In this document: positions 6,316 through 7,246 of the stretch, one piece after another | How positions within the stretch are numbered: the first letter of the stretch is position 1 | How the letters are laid out: the number at the start of each line of letters is the position of its first letter | NCBI GenBank assembly: GCA_016214445.1 | Contig: JACROM010000016.1 | Span: 1 to 7,246, forward strand | Direction: 5' to 3' | DNA: 7,246 nt | Source: Microcaldota archaeon | GTDB taxonomy: Archaea > Micrarchaeota > Micrarchaeia > Norongarragalinales > Norongarragalinaceae | Notes under the pieces: generated by a model | What the model was told of the DNA's origin: nothing | The model's input: the letters and a program-made list of their open reading frames with translations, nothing else | Database searches by the model: none | Made by a program: the position numbers and the translations under genes

Positions 6316-7246
6316 CTATGAAAACCCCCTATTATACTTTACGAATTCATCGGCAAAACGATTCCGACATTCATCTATCCGTGCGTTAGAGCACACTATC
6401 ACGAGTCGGTTGCGGAGCGCTTTCCCAATCATGACTAGCGGTCGTGAAGACCTGGCCACTTGGTGGCCCTTGCTTTGCTCTAGTTCCGAAAAAAAGCTGC
6501 GGAGAGCATTATTACTCTGTACTGCGCGGTTGGCGCATTGGATTGAAATCCAGCGCAGCCACCTGCTGCCGCGCTTGGTGATGTGGCCTGTGCGTCTGGT
6601 TTTGCCGGACTGGTAGACGCTGGGCACCAGGCCAGCGTAAGCGCACAAGTGTTTTGCGTCAGGGAAACGCGTGAAGTCGCCTATTTCAGACATTATCATC
6701 AACGCCGAGTAGTGGCTGACTCCTGGAATCGTCATCAGCAACCTTGCGCCGTAATTGTCTTCAGCCATTACTTCAACCTGTTTTTGGACGGAGTCAACGC
6801 GGTCATCCAACACCAGCAGCAACGTCAAGTACTCGTCCAACTCAAAGCGGCTGGCAGGCGGCAGTTCGAGCGTTTCCAAAAAGCTTACGCCGCTTTTGCC
6901 GAACAAGTCGCTGAACTCGTGTTTTACGCCATTCCTCGACAATATGGCGTGAACCTTGTTCTTCACTTGAGTGCGCACTTCAACCAGCGACGCCCTCAAA
7001 CGCGCCACTTGTCTTTCGTCGCGCACGTATTGCGGAGGCACGTAACACTCTGGAATCAAGTTTGCCCTAAGCAGGTGCGCCAGCATTTCCGCATCCACTT
7101 TGTCCGTTTTGACTTTAGCGCTGGCTATGGCCTTAACTTCCAAAGGGTTGGCGAGCGTCATGTCAAAACCTTTTTGTTCCAAGTAGTCGTACAAGTACTG
7201 CCACGTGGAACTCGCTTCCATGACGACCTTCGAGCAAGGCTCAAGC
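6316..7246 (-). CDS. IS110-family transposase, partial (N-terminus outside the window)
   Basis: The minus-strand frame runs to the window edge; the visible part is about 309 residues, reading in from LEPCSKVVMEASSTW. The first internal Met (7219-7221) is not the real start, since it lies in the conserved VVMEASS motif whose Glu is a catalytic residue of the RuvC-like DEDD domain. Counting from that Met, KTDKVDA gives Asp40 and Asp43, the next catalytic pair; the first Asp is off the edge. A helical region follows, then the C-terminal Tnp domain: IPGVSHYSALMIMSEIGDF (165-183), CAYAGLVPSVYQSGKTRRTG (193-212) and HITKRGSRWLR (213-223). The Ser in QSGKTRR is a candidate for the serine used by IS110 recombinases. 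The last 45 or so residues after KGHQVA do not look like the usual family ending (ARKLL..I..ML). The family recombines DNA with a bridge RNA, here expected beyond the right edge if this is the IS110 rather than the IS1111 group. Confidence 0.88.
   Translation of the reverse strand, partial: LEPCSKVVMEASSTWQYLYDYLEQKGFDMTLANPLEVKAIASAKVKTDKVDAEMLAHLLRANLIPECYVPPQYVRDERQVARLRASLVEVRTQVKNKVHAILSRNGVKHEFSDLFGKSGVSFLETLELPPASRFELDEYLTLLLVLDDRVDSVQKQVEVMAEDNYGARLLMTIPGVSHYSALMIMSEIGDFTRFPDAKHLCAYAGLVPSVYQSGKTRRTGHITKRGSRWLRWISIQCANRAVQSNNALRSFFSELEQSKGHQVARSSRPLVMIGKALRNRLVIVCSNARIDECRNRFADEFVKYNRGFS
6316..7246 (-). mobile_element. IS110-family insertion sequence (partial)
   Basis: The element is recognised from its transposase gene only. 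Its 5' part, where an IS110-group bridge RNA would lie, is beyond the window. Its 3' boundary cannot be fixed: no terminal inverted repeats are expected in the IS110 group, and the transposase stop abuts the next gene. The true end could be anywhere from roughly 6460 down to 6316 or slightly inside the AlbA_2 gene. Confidence 0.6.
6331..6340 (-). promoter_or_regulatory. TATA-like box before the AlbA_2 gene, inside the transposase 3' end
   Basis: Minus-strand AAAGTATAAT (6340-6331) is centred about 20 bases from the AlbA_2 ATG. That is slightly short of the usual 25 or so for leaderless initiation but compatible with a near-leaderless mRNA. It lies within the last codons of the IS110 transposase frame. 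Confidence 0.35.

Noticed and set aside
6316..7221. Treating the Met at 7219-7221 as the transposase start
   Set aside because: This Met is inside the conserved VVMEASS motif, and the open frame continues with family-like residues to the window edge, so the gene is simply cut by the window.
1..7246. tRNA, rRNA or CRISPR genes
   Set aside because: Reading both strands I found no cloverleaf with a conserved T-arm, no rRNA signature and no regularly spaced repeat array.

Overview
The window looks archaeal, and a small-genome DPANN-type lineage (for example Diapherotrites- or Micrarchaeota-like) is my best guess, not a demonstrated assignment. The reasons are a glycyl-tRNA synthetase of the archaeal/eukaryotic class II alpha2 type, AT-rich TATA-like boxes at archaeal distances from start codons, and a surface protein with long Pro-Thr/Ser linkers. 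I see no rRNA, tRNA or CRISPR array.

Layout, left to right. (1) Positions 1-81 on the minus strand are the first 27 codons of an ISAzo13-like transposase, with a TATA box at leaderless distance; the element probably ends near 138. (2) Positions 144-1700 on the plus strand encode a predicted surface protein: a truncated-looking hydrophobic N-terminus, a Pro-Thr/Ser linker, a six-cysteine knottin-like module, a second linker and a seven-repeat beta-propeller. The insertion sequence seems to have landed in or just before its signal peptide. (3) A short convergent gap with a hairpin (1701-1760) separates it from three minus-strand genes. (4) These are glycyl-tRNA synthetase (1761-3557) with an unusual Lys/Gln/Asn-rich N-terminal extension, an MFS transporter (3671-4870), and an AlbA_2/Schlafen-like + GHKL-ATPase + winged-helix protein (4909-6315). 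(5) The right edge (6316-7246) is an IS110-family transposase whose stop codon directly abuts the ATG of the AlbA_2 gene; its N-terminus lies outside the window.

The gene set is not one obvious pathway. GlyRS is housekeeping. The MFS carrier may be co-transcribed with it, since a possible upstream GlyRS start overlaps the MFS stop by four bases. The AlbA_2-ATPase gene looks A/T-richer than its neighbours and sits beside a transposase, which suggests an accessory, possibly acquired, regulator. The most unusual items are the knottin-like module between two Pro-Thr linkers in an archaeal propeller protein, the repetitive tail on GlyRS, and the two insertion-sequence junctions that touch neighbouring reading frames.
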